Shown: piece by piece, positions 17,281-26,226 of the stretch | How positions within the stretch are numbered: position 1 is the first letter of the stretch | Layout: every line of letters begins with the position of its first letter | From: JAUIET01 sp039111475 | GTDB taxonomy: Bacteria; Pseudomonadota; Gammaproteobacteria; Pseudomonadales; JAUIET01 | DNA length: 64,000 nucleotides | Assembly: GCA_039111475.1 (NCBI GenBank) | Contig: JBCCIP010000001.1 | Location: 186,001-250,000, forward strand | Direction of reading: 5' to 3' | Translations under genes and position numbers: made by a program | Notes under the pieces: generated by a model | Database searches by the model: none | Told to the model about the DNA's origin: nothing | Seen by the model: only the letters and a program-made list of their open reading frames with translations

Positions 17281-18606
17281 TTACAATTCGTCGCGAATCT
17301 TGTAGAACATCATCCCTGCAGCCATCAAGGTTTGACCTAGTTTTTGGCCTCCGGGTAGTGGAACATGTTTGACCTTAGCCATCAGGTCAAAACGTTCTGC
17401 TTGGTTCTGGATTACCTCACTTAGAATTCGACCCGAAAGATGCGTTGGCGCAACACCGTGGCCTGAATACGCCTGAACGAAATAAATATTGCTTGTCACC
17501 CGGCCAAACTGTGGAACGCGATTAAGGCCGATTCCCATATGCCCACCCCACTCATACTCGACACTGGTGTTTTTGAGTTGAGGAAACACTTTATGCATAC
17601 CGACGCTCATGGTCGAGGTTATAGATTTGGGGTCGCGTGCTGTGTAATTAGACATGCCGCCAAATAGCAAGCGCTTATCAGCACTGAGGCGAAAGTAATC
17701 CAGCGCCGTACGCTGATCACAAACAGCATAATCTTCTGCCATTACCGAATTGGCCAATTCATCCGTAAGCGGTTCTGTTGCAATAATATAGCTGCTAGCG
17801 GGCATAATATAGGGATTGATCTCCGGCGCAAGCTCAGGTGCGAGTTGGCGCAAATACGCGTTACCACACAATACGACAAAGTTGGCGGTTACTGTTCCAG
17901 TATCGGTCACCACTACACATGGATCGCCGCGTCTGATTTGTTTAACCATTGTTCGTTCATAGATCCTGGCTCCTAGTGATTCGGCGGCCCGCGACTCACC
18001 TTTGCACAGATCCAATACTTGTACGTGGCCGTAGCCCATATTCACCAAACCGCTGATGTAGCGGTCACTTCCCACAATACTCTTGATATCTTTTTTTTCT
18101 ACCCAGCGCGTTTCATGCGGATAATTGTTTCGCCGAAGTTCCTCCTGCCATGCTTTAAGATCCACTTCCTCTCGAGCCTTTCTGGCAACATCTATGTAAC
18201 CCCACTTCAGGTCACACTCAATCTGATACTTGGCCACACGCTCTCGAATGATATCAACGCATTCTACTCCCATCGCCCGGAGCGTCTGGGTTGCACCTAT
18301 ACCCAGTTTTCTTTCAACATCCTTATTCTTACGCGCCAGCGCCTCACCAAATCCGCCGATAATCTGGCCACCGTTACGACCAGAAGCACCCCAGCCAATA
18401 AGCTGCGCTTCCAATAAGGCCACTTTGTATCCCGATTCCGCGAGTTCTAAGGCTGTTGCGACTCCTGAAAAGCCTCCCCCAACAATACAAACATCCACCC
18501 GAATATTCTCGCTAAGCGTCGGGTAACCTTCGATATCACGTTGGGTAGCTGCGTAATACGATCCAGCGTGTTCACGCGTATGGATAGAGCTGCTAAATAA
18601 TTTCAT
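17281..18606 (-). CDS. puuB: PuuB-like gamma-glutamyl-amine FAD oxidase
   Basis: A 441-residue DAO-family flavoenzyme closely resembling E. coli PuuB, which oxidises gamma-glutamylputrescine to the aldehyde, releasing H2O2 and ammonia. The FAD motif GGGFSG is at 43-48, followed by the PuuB signature GWGASGRNGGQ. The C-terminus repeats family blocks such as VQAYSGHGVAPTHLSGR and FDLMAKVKHVPLPGG. It lies 253 bp downstream of a PuuA-like ligase on the same strand. PuuC and PuuD are absent from the window, so the gamma-glutamyl aldehyde must be handled elsewhere, or the true amine is not putrescine. Confidence 0.82.
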   Translation of the reverse strand: MKLFSSSIHTREHAGSYYAATQRDIEGYPTLSENIRVDVCIVGGGFSGVATALELAESGYKVALLEAQLIGWGASGRNGGQIIGGFGEALARKNKDVERKLGIGATQTLRAMGVECVDIIRERVAKYQIECDLKWGYIDVARKAREEVDLKAWQEELRRNNYPHETRWVEKKDIKSIVGSDRYISGLVNMGYGHVQVLDLCKGESRAAESLGARIYERTMVKQIRRGDPCVVVTDTGTVTANFVVLCGNAYLRQLAPELAPEINPYIMPASSYIIATEPLTDELANSVMAEDYAVCDQRTALDYFRLSADKRLLFGGMSNYTARDPKSITSTMSVGMHKVFPQLKNTSVEYEWGGHMGIGLNRVPQFGRVTSNIYFVQAYSGHGVAPTHLSGRILSEVIQNQAERFDLMAKVKHVPLPGGQKLGQTLMAAGMMFYKIRDEL

Positions 18607-18859
18607 ATCGACATTAACTCAATTCAAAACACAAATTATAAGGCGTATAGTTTATCGACTCTTCATCCTACGGGAATTCTACTTACATACCCCTGTCCTG
18701 CGAAGAAACCTTCGAAGCCCAAAAATACATCATAGCAACAGTCCGCCGAGTGCTTAATGAATAATCCCAGCCTTACCTCGGACCCCCTCAACCCATAGGT
18801 CAACGAAATAAGCCCATCAAATGGCTTCCTTATATATAGAACGCACTAAATAATTTAAG

Positions 18860-20203
18860 TTAAAGATACCAATCATACTCCCGAGCACCGATCTCATATT
18901 CAAACTCTGCAAGTTCGCTGATCTTCTGAAGGTAATATGTGTTTACGAACTCGATACCGAAACAGTTTATTAGAGGCGCGCACTTTCGAAACAGCGAGAG
19001 AGCTTCGCGCAAATTGGAAGGAAGGTCACCCGATTCGGACGCGTTTTCATCACAAGGTTCAGGAGGACAAATCTCATTAGACAAACCATGATCGATGCCG
19101 GCAAGTATGAAGGCAAGCGTTAGGTAGGGATTACTGTCAGCACCTGAAACGCGATGTTCAAGTCGTAGATTATTGGCGTCAGAGTCTGGGATCCGTATGG
19201 CAACCGTACGATTTTCCCTACCCCATGATGCGCGTAATGCGACGGAATTATCGCTGACAAATCGTCGGTAGGAATTCACGTTGGGCGCGAAAATTGCCAT
19301 GCTCGGCCGCAAAAGCTCAAGGCATCCGCCCACTGCATTAGTTAGACGAGCTTCATTTTGCTCATGCAATATATTCATTCCATCAGTATCGTATAAGCTG
19401 ATATGCAAGTGTTGCCCATTGCCAGCGTGATCAATATACGGTTTGGCCATAAATGTCGCCTGCAAGCCGTGCAAGCGAGCAACCTCAATTACTGTTCTAC
19501 GAAAAATGAGACAATGATCGGAAGCCGCTAATGCGTCATCACTATGCATTAGATTTATCTCGTACTGGCCTGGACCCATCTCCGCGGAGAGTGCGCCTGT
19601 TTCCACACCTTGCTCTTTGCAGCACTGGACGATGTCGTCAAAGCAGTCGCCAAATCTATCGAGTCGCTCCAAGGTCAGTAATGCCGCATCGTCTCTTTTC
19701 CCCTCTCTATAGAATGGCGGTCGAATTTTCCCATTGTCATCTCGTTCAGCATCTACAAGATAAAATTCGAGCTCGAATGCGACTCGAGGAATACGCCCGG
19801 CGGAACTGAATCGGTCCAAAACTTTGGTCAATGCCACTCGAGGCTCAAATGCAAGAGGCACTTGGGTGTTTGAGGTCGATATCAACATCTGCGCTCGCGC
19901 TTTATTCGCCCATGGAACAGCGCACAGGGTTCCAGCTACAGGAAAAAATAATTGATCTGGATCACCATCGTCATGGCCATACTTGCCCACTTCTAAAGCA
20001 ATTCCCTTGGCACTCACCAATGGCATTGCACGGGGTAGCTTCACACCTTCTGCAGCCAACTTTGCAAGTTGATTAAGGGGATAACGTTTCCCAAAGATAT
20101 TACCGCAGATATCCATACAGTACAGGTCGACGTCGACCACATCAGGATAGTTAGTGTGAAAGTCTCTGACTTCCTGCTGGATAGCTTCCGATTTTGATTC
20201 CAT
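18860..20203 (-). CDS. puuA: PuuA-like glutamine-synthetase-family gamma-glutamyl-amine ligase
   Basis: A 447-residue glutamine-synthetase-fold enzyme that joins glutamate gamma-carboxyl to an amine with ATP. Metal-binding glutamates appear in FELEFYLV (Glu144/Glu146), the GPGQYEIN and GQHLHIS blocks are present, and NSYRRFV and NRTVAIRIP form the ATP/glutamate region. Length and these blocks fit PuuA rather than nitrogen-assimilating GlnA (no adenylylation-site region). GGAAAAAATA before ATG supports the start. It precedes the PuuB-like oxidase. Closely related ligases make gamma-glutamylmethylamide or act on other polyamines, so putrescine is only the first guess. Confidence 0.82.
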   Translation of the reverse strand: MESKSEAIQQEVRDFHTNYPDVVDVDLYCMDICGNIFGKRYPLNQLAKLAAEGVKLPRAMPLVSAKGIALEVGKYGHDDGDPDQLFFPVAGTLCAVPWANKARAQMLISTSNTQVPLAFEPRVALTKVLDRFSSAGRIPRVAFELEFYLVDAERDDNGKIRPPFYREGKRDDAALLTLERLDRFGDCFDDIVQCCKEQGVETGALSAEMGPGQYEINLMHSDDALAASDHCLIFRRTVIEVARLHGLQATFMAKPYIDHAGNGQHLHISLYDTDGMNILHEQNEARLTNAVGGCLELLRPSMAIFAPNVNSYRRFVSDNSVALRASWGRENRTVAIRIPDSDANNLRLEHRVSGADSNPYLTLAFILAGIDHGLSNEICPPEPCDENASESGDLPSNLREALSLFRKCAPLINCFGIEFVNTYYLQKISELAEFEYEIGAREYDWYL

Positions 20204-20966
20204 TATTTTTTCCGAGTGTTTCTTTACTTTTTAGATGCACAGAAAGCATCTCACATAAGATGGTACCGAGCTGTAACTACTATAACCGCTGCTTTTAAAC
20301 AAACACCACATGAAACAGACTCTTTGCAACCTTTGCAAACGTATCGAAGAGCTCGACCGTTCCGATCGTGGCTTGAGATACTCATCGAACTATAATGTGC
20401 ATCGTTCTCGCACCCTGGCCAATGTTATCGTGGGTATTGCGTACGTTATTCTGTGGCATTCGACCCAAGTCCGACGTTAGACTGTAAGTCATGACGAAGT
20501 TACCCGCCAAGGTACACTCGAATTCTAGGTCTAAGTTCAATTTACTGATGGACGGCCTCTCATTGTTTGCATCTCTCGATACGTTAGATGTTCTCCAGAA
20601 ACTAGGAATATACAAGAGACAAGCGATCTAACGAACAACAATTTACGCGGAAAGCTGGCCGTGCGAAGCGCTTTGGATCTATTGCATGAAACGAAATCTG
20701 GATTAACGTTCGCTGAAATTTTGCGTGAAGCATAATTGAGCTGAGTAGTCATTCTATTGTTGGAAATCATAGCTTGGTGGCATGGAGTGCAGATACACAG
20801 AGTCCTCTCGAATACCTAATACTTTACAAAATAACACAGAAGATAATTATCATGACAAACGAAGTAAGCGAAGCAAAGTGGTGGCAAAACGTAGTGGGAA
20901 CATCTTCTTTCAATACATTCTGAAAACCAGATTTAGAAATTCTCTCTTATTAAACTCGCAGATAAT
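20204..20966. other. 763-bp region with short decayed-looking frames
   Basis: No full-length gene is recognisable. The plus strand holds a 56-codon frame at 20310-20480 (starts MKQTLCNLCKRIEELD). It is followed by a 46-codon frame at 20491-20631 (ends LQKLGIYKRQAI) and a start-less stretch ending at about 20734 (LAVRSALDLLHETKSG). The shifts between frames look like gene decay, but no family is recognised. The left 100 bp should contain the puuA promoter. Confidence 0.3.
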
Positions 20967-21848
20967 CTAATTCGAAAACACCACTGTCTTGTTCCCGTGG
21001 ATTATGACCCGGTCTTCCAGATGGTATCGAAGACCACTCGAAAGTGCGGAACGCTCAACATCTCTGCCAAGTCGTACCATGTCATCCTTGTCACAATCGT
21101 GATTAACGCGAACGACATCTTGTTCGATGATAGGGCCCTCGTCCAGGTCCTGAGTCACATAGTGGCAGGTAGCACCTATGAGTTTTACGCCCCTGTCATA
21201 GGCCTTCTGATAAGGGTTTGCGCCGATGAAGGCCGGCAAAAAACTGTGGTGGATATTGATCAATTGTCCCGCGTAACGCTCACACATTTCTGGCGGCAAA
21301 ATTTGCATGTATCGGGCGAGCACGATGGTGTCGGCGTCACTCTGCTTAATAATCTCATCTACTCTCGAAAAATGTTGGCTTTTGTCTGACTTGTCCACCG
21401 GTACGTAGTGGAAAGGTATGCCGTGCCATTCAACCATGCTCCGCAAGTTTTCGTGGTTGGCGATGACGCAGGGAATATCACAGTGAAGCTCACCACTGTG
21501 CCAGCGGTGTAAGATATCGGCCAGGCAGTGCGATGCATGGCTGGCCAGAATGGCAACACGCTTCGGCTCTTTGTTATGGCAAACCTTCCACTCAATCCCG
21601 AATGGCTCTGCCAGCTCTCGAAATTCCGAGATAAAGCTGTCAATTCGAAATTCCGCCACAGCTACGGAAAACACGTTGCGCATAAAAAACCAGCGCTGTT
21701 GCTCGTCTGTATGGTGATGCGACTCTACAAGCGATGCTCCCCGGTCAGCCAAAAACTGGGAGACAGCTGATACTATTCCGACCCTGTCGGGGCAGGAAAC
21801 GACCAGCCGGAACTTGCTTTCTCCGCTTTTTGCAGAATGCGTAGTCAT
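20967..21848 (-). CDS. purU: Formyltetrahydrofolate deformylase PurU
   Basis: A 293-residue hydrolase converting 10-formyl-THF to formate and THF. An N-terminal ACT domain (FRLVVSCPDRVGIVSAVS, about 13-90) precedes the formyltransferase fold. The catalytic triad equivalents are Asn198 and His200 in INIHHSF and Asp236 in DLDEGP. E. coli PurU is 280 residues, so it is full length. It is divergent from the dimethylglycine-dehydrogenase-like gene at 22415. PurU commonly sits with demethylases that load one-carbon units on THF, because it regenerates free THF. Confidence 0.93.
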   Translation of the reverse strand: MTTHSAKSGESKFRLVVSCPDRVGIVSAVSQFLADRGASLVESHHHTDEQQRWFFMRNVFSVAVAEFRIDSFISEFRELAEPFGIEWKVCHNKEPKRVAILASHASHCLADILHRWHSGELHCDIPCVIANHENLRSMVEWHGIPFHYVPVDKSDKSQHFSRVDEIIKQSDADTIVLARYMQILPPEMCERYAGQLINIHHSFLPAFIGANPYQKAYDRGVKLIGATCHYVTQDLDEGPIIEQDVVRVNHDCDKDDMVRLGRDVERSALSSGLRYHLEDRVIIHGNKTVVFSN

Positions 21849-22414
21849 TTTCGTGCGTCCTATTCAAAAAACACTAGTGCAGTTCATCAGGAACAGATGA
21901 GACTACTTGTTTACTGGCAGCGTAGACTGTGTTTCTCAACATCCAGGCAATAGCCATTTGGCGTATCCATACAACTTCGACCCAAGGTCGAGACTCATTT
22001 TACGCCGCCAATAACTCCGCGCTACCGCTAAGGATTCCCGCCATTCAAGGCCATATATAAAGCCCTAAACATTCCTCAGATCGCCAAGATAGGCGCCAGA
22101 GTGTGGTCCTTTGAAGGCTTGAAAGGGCCAAGGTGCGGATAATTTCGGCCAAGCTGGGTCTTAATAATGCTGGCGTCCGAAATTCTCCTTCTAATGGCCA
22201 CTATTCGCCTTATACCCGCGTGTATGCTCACATACCATGGTATGTGATGTGATCAACCTCGTAACTTGGCGAACAAAGATGTCGATTAATATCGCTGGAT
22301 GGACGCTTAGAGAGGCATGAAAATTCAAGATTTCCCTTTCCTAGAAGCAGGGTTATCAGCTTCCTATAGCTACAACCTCCGATATATACGCGCTATCAAT
22401 AGAGAATTGAAAAC
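21849..22414. other. 566-bp divergent intergenic region
   Basis: It separates purU (minus) and the FAD/GcvT gene (plus) and must hold both promoters. The only strong structure I see is a 20-bp perfect palindrome at 22228-22247. I looked for a glycine-riboswitch-like fold and saw no convincing pattern. No coding frame is recognisable. Confidence 0.55.
22228..22247. promoter_or_regulatory. 20-bp perfect palindrome, likely operator
   Basis: TCACATACCATGGTATGTGA reads identically on both strands. It lies 168-187 bp upstream of the FAD/GcvT gene start at 22415. A perfect dyad of this size in a divergent promoter is best explained as a dimeric repressor or activator site. AraC proteins usually bind direct repeats, so the AraC at 24896 is not the obvious binder. 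Confidence 0.6.
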
Positions 22415-24871
22415 ATGACAATCGAATTGCCTCAGAAAGCTAAAGTCGTCATTGTTGGCGGCGGTATTTTGGGCTGCAGTGTTGCCTACCACCTGACCAA
22501 ATTAGGCTGGAAAGACGTTCTGTTACTCGAGAAGGAACAACTAACCAGTGGCACCACCTGGCATGCTGCCGGCCTGATTGTATCTGGACTCCTCAACGAC
22601 GAAACAAGCGCTGAGATTTTTACCTACAGTCGAGACCTATACGCTCACCTGGAAGAACAGACAGGGGTATCGACCGGTTTCAAACCTGTTGGCTATCTGC
22701 AAGTTGCTAGCAACAAGGAGCGACTTGAGGAAATGCGTCGTTCTGCCTCTTTCATGCGTAACTTTGGAATTGACTGTAATGAAATAAGCGTGGAAGAGGC
22801 CAGCGCCTACTGGCCGAATGCGCAAATGGACGACGTTATCGCCGCGTTCTACACCGCAGAGGATGGACGCGTAAACCCTGTCGACGCTACCATGTCTTTG
22901 GCCAAGGGGGCGCGCATGGCCGGCGCCACTATCCTTGAAGGCATTGAAGTCACTGACGTACTCACCGAGGAGCGGCATGTAACAGGTGTTGTCACCTCAC
23001 AGGGTCCCATCCAGGCGGAATATGTTGTCAACTGCGCTGGTATGTGGGCCCGGCAGTTTGGTGAACTTTCTGGGGTCACACTTCCTCTGCAAGCGGCCGA
23101 ACACTATTACCTGATTACGGAAGATTTGCCCGATATATCATCCGATGCGCCAGTCTTGGAGGATCCCGATCGTTATGCCTACTATCGCGAGGAAGTGGGG
23201 GGGTTGATGATCGGCCTGTTTGAGCCAGTGGCTAAGCCATGGAACCTTGAGCGAATCCCTGATAACTTCTGCTTCGGGGAGATTGATCCTGACTGGGAGC
23301 GCATGATTCCCTTCCTAGAGCACGCGTACGAACGGGTACCCGAAATCAGAAACCTGGGTATCAGGAAGTTCTTCTGTGGCCCCGAGAGCTTTACGCCGGA
23401 CCTAGCACCGCTGGTTGGCGAGGCCCCGGAGCTGCGCAACTACTTCGTCGCATGCGGCATGAATTCATTGGGCATTCTGTCTGCAGGCGGTATTGGACGC
23501 TTACTCGCACAGTGGATTGTGGATGGTCGCCCCGATGTGGATGTTACTGCCATCAACGTCAATCGCTTCCATAGTTGCCAGGCAAACCAACGTTACCTCG
23601 GTGACCGCTTGGTCGAGGTGCTTGGCAAGATGTATGAGCCCCATTACCCGAATCTAGGAATGAAAACCGCACGCAATGTTAAGCGATCAATCCTACACGA
23701 ACGGCTCGTCGAAGCTGGCGCTCACTTTGTCGAAAGCGCCGCTTGGGAAATCGCCGACTGGTATGCGCCACAGGGGGAAAGCGCCAAAATCGATAACTAT
23801 AGCTGGGGCAGACAGCACTGGTTCCCGTTTCATAAGGCCGAGCACGAGGCATGCCGTGAGAATGTGACAATCATGGATATGTCCTTTATGACTAAGTTTC
23901 TCGTGCGGGGCAGAGATGCAGAACGACTATTGAACCAGCTCTGCTGTAATGACATTGCTGTGCCCCCAGGTAGAATTGTCTACACGCAGTGGACGAATGA
24001 GGCCGGTGGCATCGAGGCAGACCTGACAGTGACACGTCTCGCTGACGACAAGTTCATGGTGATCTGTTCTGACACAGCGCACGGCCATGTGGCGATGTGG
24101 ATGGAACGCAATATGTCCCAAGAAGACCATGTATTCGTCACTGACGTTACATCCTCGTATGCCCAATTGAACATTCACGGCCCAAAGTCGAGGGAATTAC
24201 TTTCGGCGTTGACCACGTCCGACATGAGCGACAAAGCTTTCCCATACCTTCATGGGAAGGAGATCGATATCGACTATGCGAATCTGCTCGCCATCCGAGT
24301 CACCTACGTCGGCGAACTCGGCTGGGAACTCTACATACCCACCGAGCACGCCTTTCAGGTATACGATCGAATAATCGAGGAAGGGAAGCGCTTTGGATTA
24401 CAACATGCCGGCCTGCAAACCCTTAACAGCCTGAGGCTGGAAAAAGGCTATCGCGATTACGGCCATGACATCGATAACATGGATACTCCTTTGGAAGCCG
24501 GACTCGGCTTCGCGGTAAAGTTGGAAAAAGAAGGCGGATTCATAGGCCGCGACGCGCTTGCAAAGCAGAAAGAAGCCGGTGGTCTGAAGCGGCGCCTACT
24601 TCAGTTCAAGCTCGTCGACCCGGAGCCTCTGATGTATCACGCCGAGCCGATTTTTCGCCATGGTGAGCCGGTCGGCTACATACGGGCCGCGGCGTATGGA
24701 TTCACCGTCGGTGGCGCAGTTGGCCTGGGTTTCGTAGAGTCCGAAGAAGTGATTACCCCGGACCATGTTCGCAACGACCAATGGGAAATAGAAATCGCTG
24801 GCAAGCGATACGAAGCTGAAGCCTCACTAAGGCCGATGTTGGACCCTGACATGTCGCGGATTAAGTGTTAA
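22415..24871 (+). CDS. Dimethylglycine/sarcosine dehydrogenase-like FAD-GcvT protein
   Basis: An 818-residue two-module protein. The N-terminal FAD-dependent amine dehydrogenase has GGGILG at 15-20 and TTWHAAGL, where His50 matches the histidine that covalently binds FAD in dimethylglycine dehydrogenases. A linker (FAO_M-like) leads into a GcvT aminomethyltransferase-like half (about 430-818) that would bind tetrahydrofolate and take the methyl carbon as 5,10-methylene-THF. The substrate could be dimethylglycine, sarcosine or another N-methylated amine. Its divergent neighbour purU and the nearby PuuA/PuuB pair support a methylated-amine role. The FAD/GcvT architecture is clear; the substrate is not. 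Confidence 0.88.
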   Translation: MTIELPQKAKVVIVGGGILGCSVAYHLTKLGWKDVLLLEKEQLTSGTTWHAAGLIVSGLLNDETSAEIFTYSRDLYAHLEEQTGVSTGFKPVGYLQVASNKERLEEMRRSASFMRNFGIDCNEISVEEASAYWPNAQMDDVIAAFYTAEDGRVNPVDATMSLAKGARMAGATILEGIEVTDVLTEERHVTGVVTSQGPIQAEYVVNCAGMWARQFGELSGVTLPLQAAEHYYLITEDLPDISSDAPVLEDPDRYAYYREEVGGLMIGLFEPVAKPWNLERIPDNFCFGEIDPDWERMIPFLEHAYERVPEIRNLGIRKFFCGPESFTPDLAPLVGEAPELRNYFVACGMNSLGILSAGGIGRLLAQWIVDGRPDVDVTAINVNRFHSCQANQRYLGDRLVEVLGKMYEPHYPNLGMKTARNVKRSILHERLVEAGAHFVESAAWEIADWYAPQGESAKIDNYSWGRQHWFPFHKAEHEACRENVTIMDMSFMTKFLVRGRDAERLLNQLCCNDIAVPPGRIVYTQWTNEAGGIEADLTVTRLADDKFMVICSDTAHGHVAMWMERNMSQEDHVFVTDVTSSYAQLNIHGPKSRELLSALTTSDMSDKAFPYLHGKEIDIDYANLLAIRVTYVGELGWELYIPTEHAFQVYDRIIEEGKRFGLQHAGLQTLNSLRLEKGYRDYGHDIDNMDTPLEAGLGFAVKLEKEGGFIGRDALAKQKEAGGLKRRLLQFKLVDPEPLMYHAEPIFRHGEPVGYIRAAAYGFTVGGAVGLGFVESEEVITPDHVRNDQWEIEIAGKRYEAEASLRPMLDPDMSRIKC

Positions 24872-24895
24872 CAACACGAAACGCAATGTCACCAT

Positions 24896-25963
24896 TCACA
24901 CGCTGTTCTCGGCTCGGTACTGGCTGGGCGTCATACCCGACCAACGCTTGAACGCAGCCCTGAAGCACCGCGAATCAGCATACCCGAGTTGATCAGCAAT
25001 GCTGCTTGTCGTTAGCACCGTGGTGGTCAGAAGACGACAGGCATCACGATGCCGGCAATCATCAACAATTGCCTGATAGCTCATTCCCGCAGCCTGCAAC
25101 TGGCGGCGTAAGGTGCGGGAACTGCGATTAAAGCGATCAGCTACAAACTCGAGCGACGGCGTATTTCCTTCGCCTGACTGAATACAGTTACGCACTGCCG
25201 CCACTAATCCACGCGTACCTGTGCGCTTCTCCGTCATTCTGCGACAAACATCCCTGAATAGCTCACGATTTTCGGGCTGGCTATGGGGAAGCGCCCGGTT
25301 CAGCACGGAGCGGGAAACCAGTATTTTATCTCGCCGCTGACCGAACCGCACCGGGCAATTATAATGCTCTTGGTAGGCGGTTTCTAACGAACTTGAGGGT
25401 CGTTGTATAAGGTGAACTGCCTCGAAAGACACGCCTCCACCCGCAAGCTCATTGAACAGGGTCTGGATAGAAGCGAAGGTGCTGTCAATCTCAAGAGCAC
25501 AGGCTTCAGCGCTGCTTCCCATCGGGAAGACAGTAAGACTTCGACATACCACACCCCGCTCTTCCTCAAGAAGCAGCTGTCCGTGGGAAGCCCAACTTAC
25601 AAGTGGAGCAAAATCATTGAGCAGTTGAAGAGCTTCATCGAGATTCATAGCAGCCATTAGAGCACATCCCAACACGCCGTAATTCGGCAGTGTGAGTTTA
25701 CGCCCAATTCGCAGACCCAATATAGGATCTTCGTTATGGCCAGCAACAGCCTCAAACAACGCGGACTCCTGTGCGAGCGTGAGTCGATGCCCTATCTGTT
25801 CAATGTCATCTAGAGTCACGCCAGTATCAAAAAATAGGGCATCGGGGTCGACACCCTGATTCGTGACGAGATCGCGTACTATAAGTTTGAGCTCATAGCT
25901 GTTAATGAGTTCTTCGTTGACGGCGTTGTCCAATAGTTTGTATCCACAATCCACACAGTGCAT
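24896..25963 (-). CDS. AraC family transcriptional regulator
   Basis: A 355-residue long-type AraC protein. The ligand-binding half contains LGLRIGRKLTLPNYGVLGCA; the C-terminal HTH pair includes VADRFNRSSRTLRRQLQAAG and IADQLGYADSRCFRAAFKRW. The frame extends to 26059, but the extra 32 residues are cysteine- and phenylalanine-rich and unlike the family, so I start at the ATG at 25963. It is convergent with the FAD/GcvT gene (24-bp gap) and may regulate the amine island or the TonB receptor that follows; no operator could be matched. Confidence 0.85.
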   Translation of the reverse strand: MHCVDCGYKLLDNAVNEELINSYELKLIVRDLVTNQGVDPDALFFDTGVTLDDIEQIGHRLTLAQESALFEAVAGHNEDPILGLRIGRKLTLPNYGVLGCALMAAMNLDEALQLLNDFAPLVSWASHGQLLLEEERGVVCRSLTVFPMGSSAEACALEIDSTFASIQTLFNELAGGGVSFEAVHLIQRPSSSLETAYQEHYNCPVRFGQRRDKILVSRSVLNRALPHSQPENRELFRDVCRRMTEKRTGTRGLVAAVRNCIQSGEGNTPSLEFVADRFNRSSRTLRRQLQAAGMSYQAIVDDCRHRDACRLLTTTVLTTSSIADQLGYADSRCFRAAFKRWSGMTPSQYRAENSV

Positions 25964-26226
25964 TGCATCAAACTTAATAAATCTCTCATGTTTCCAGCAA
26001 ATGAAGTTACTGTGAATTGTTGTAGTATCAAAAAAATAGACGAATTGGCACGATTGCAATTCTCAACGACATTCGGCTGTTCATAAAATTCTCGATGCAA
26101 CTCATTAACTTGTCCAATCTTTCTTAATGAGCTTTGTCTTCAGACTCAACGCGCGCTCGAATTTTCCGCACCTCAGAATGAACAAGATACCGATGTGTTG
26201 GATTGGTTGAAAAGCCTGGGCAATGT

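Noticed and set aside
21849..22414. Glycine riboswitch before the FAD/GcvT gene
   Set aside because: I found no recognisable aptamer core; only a palindrome is clear.
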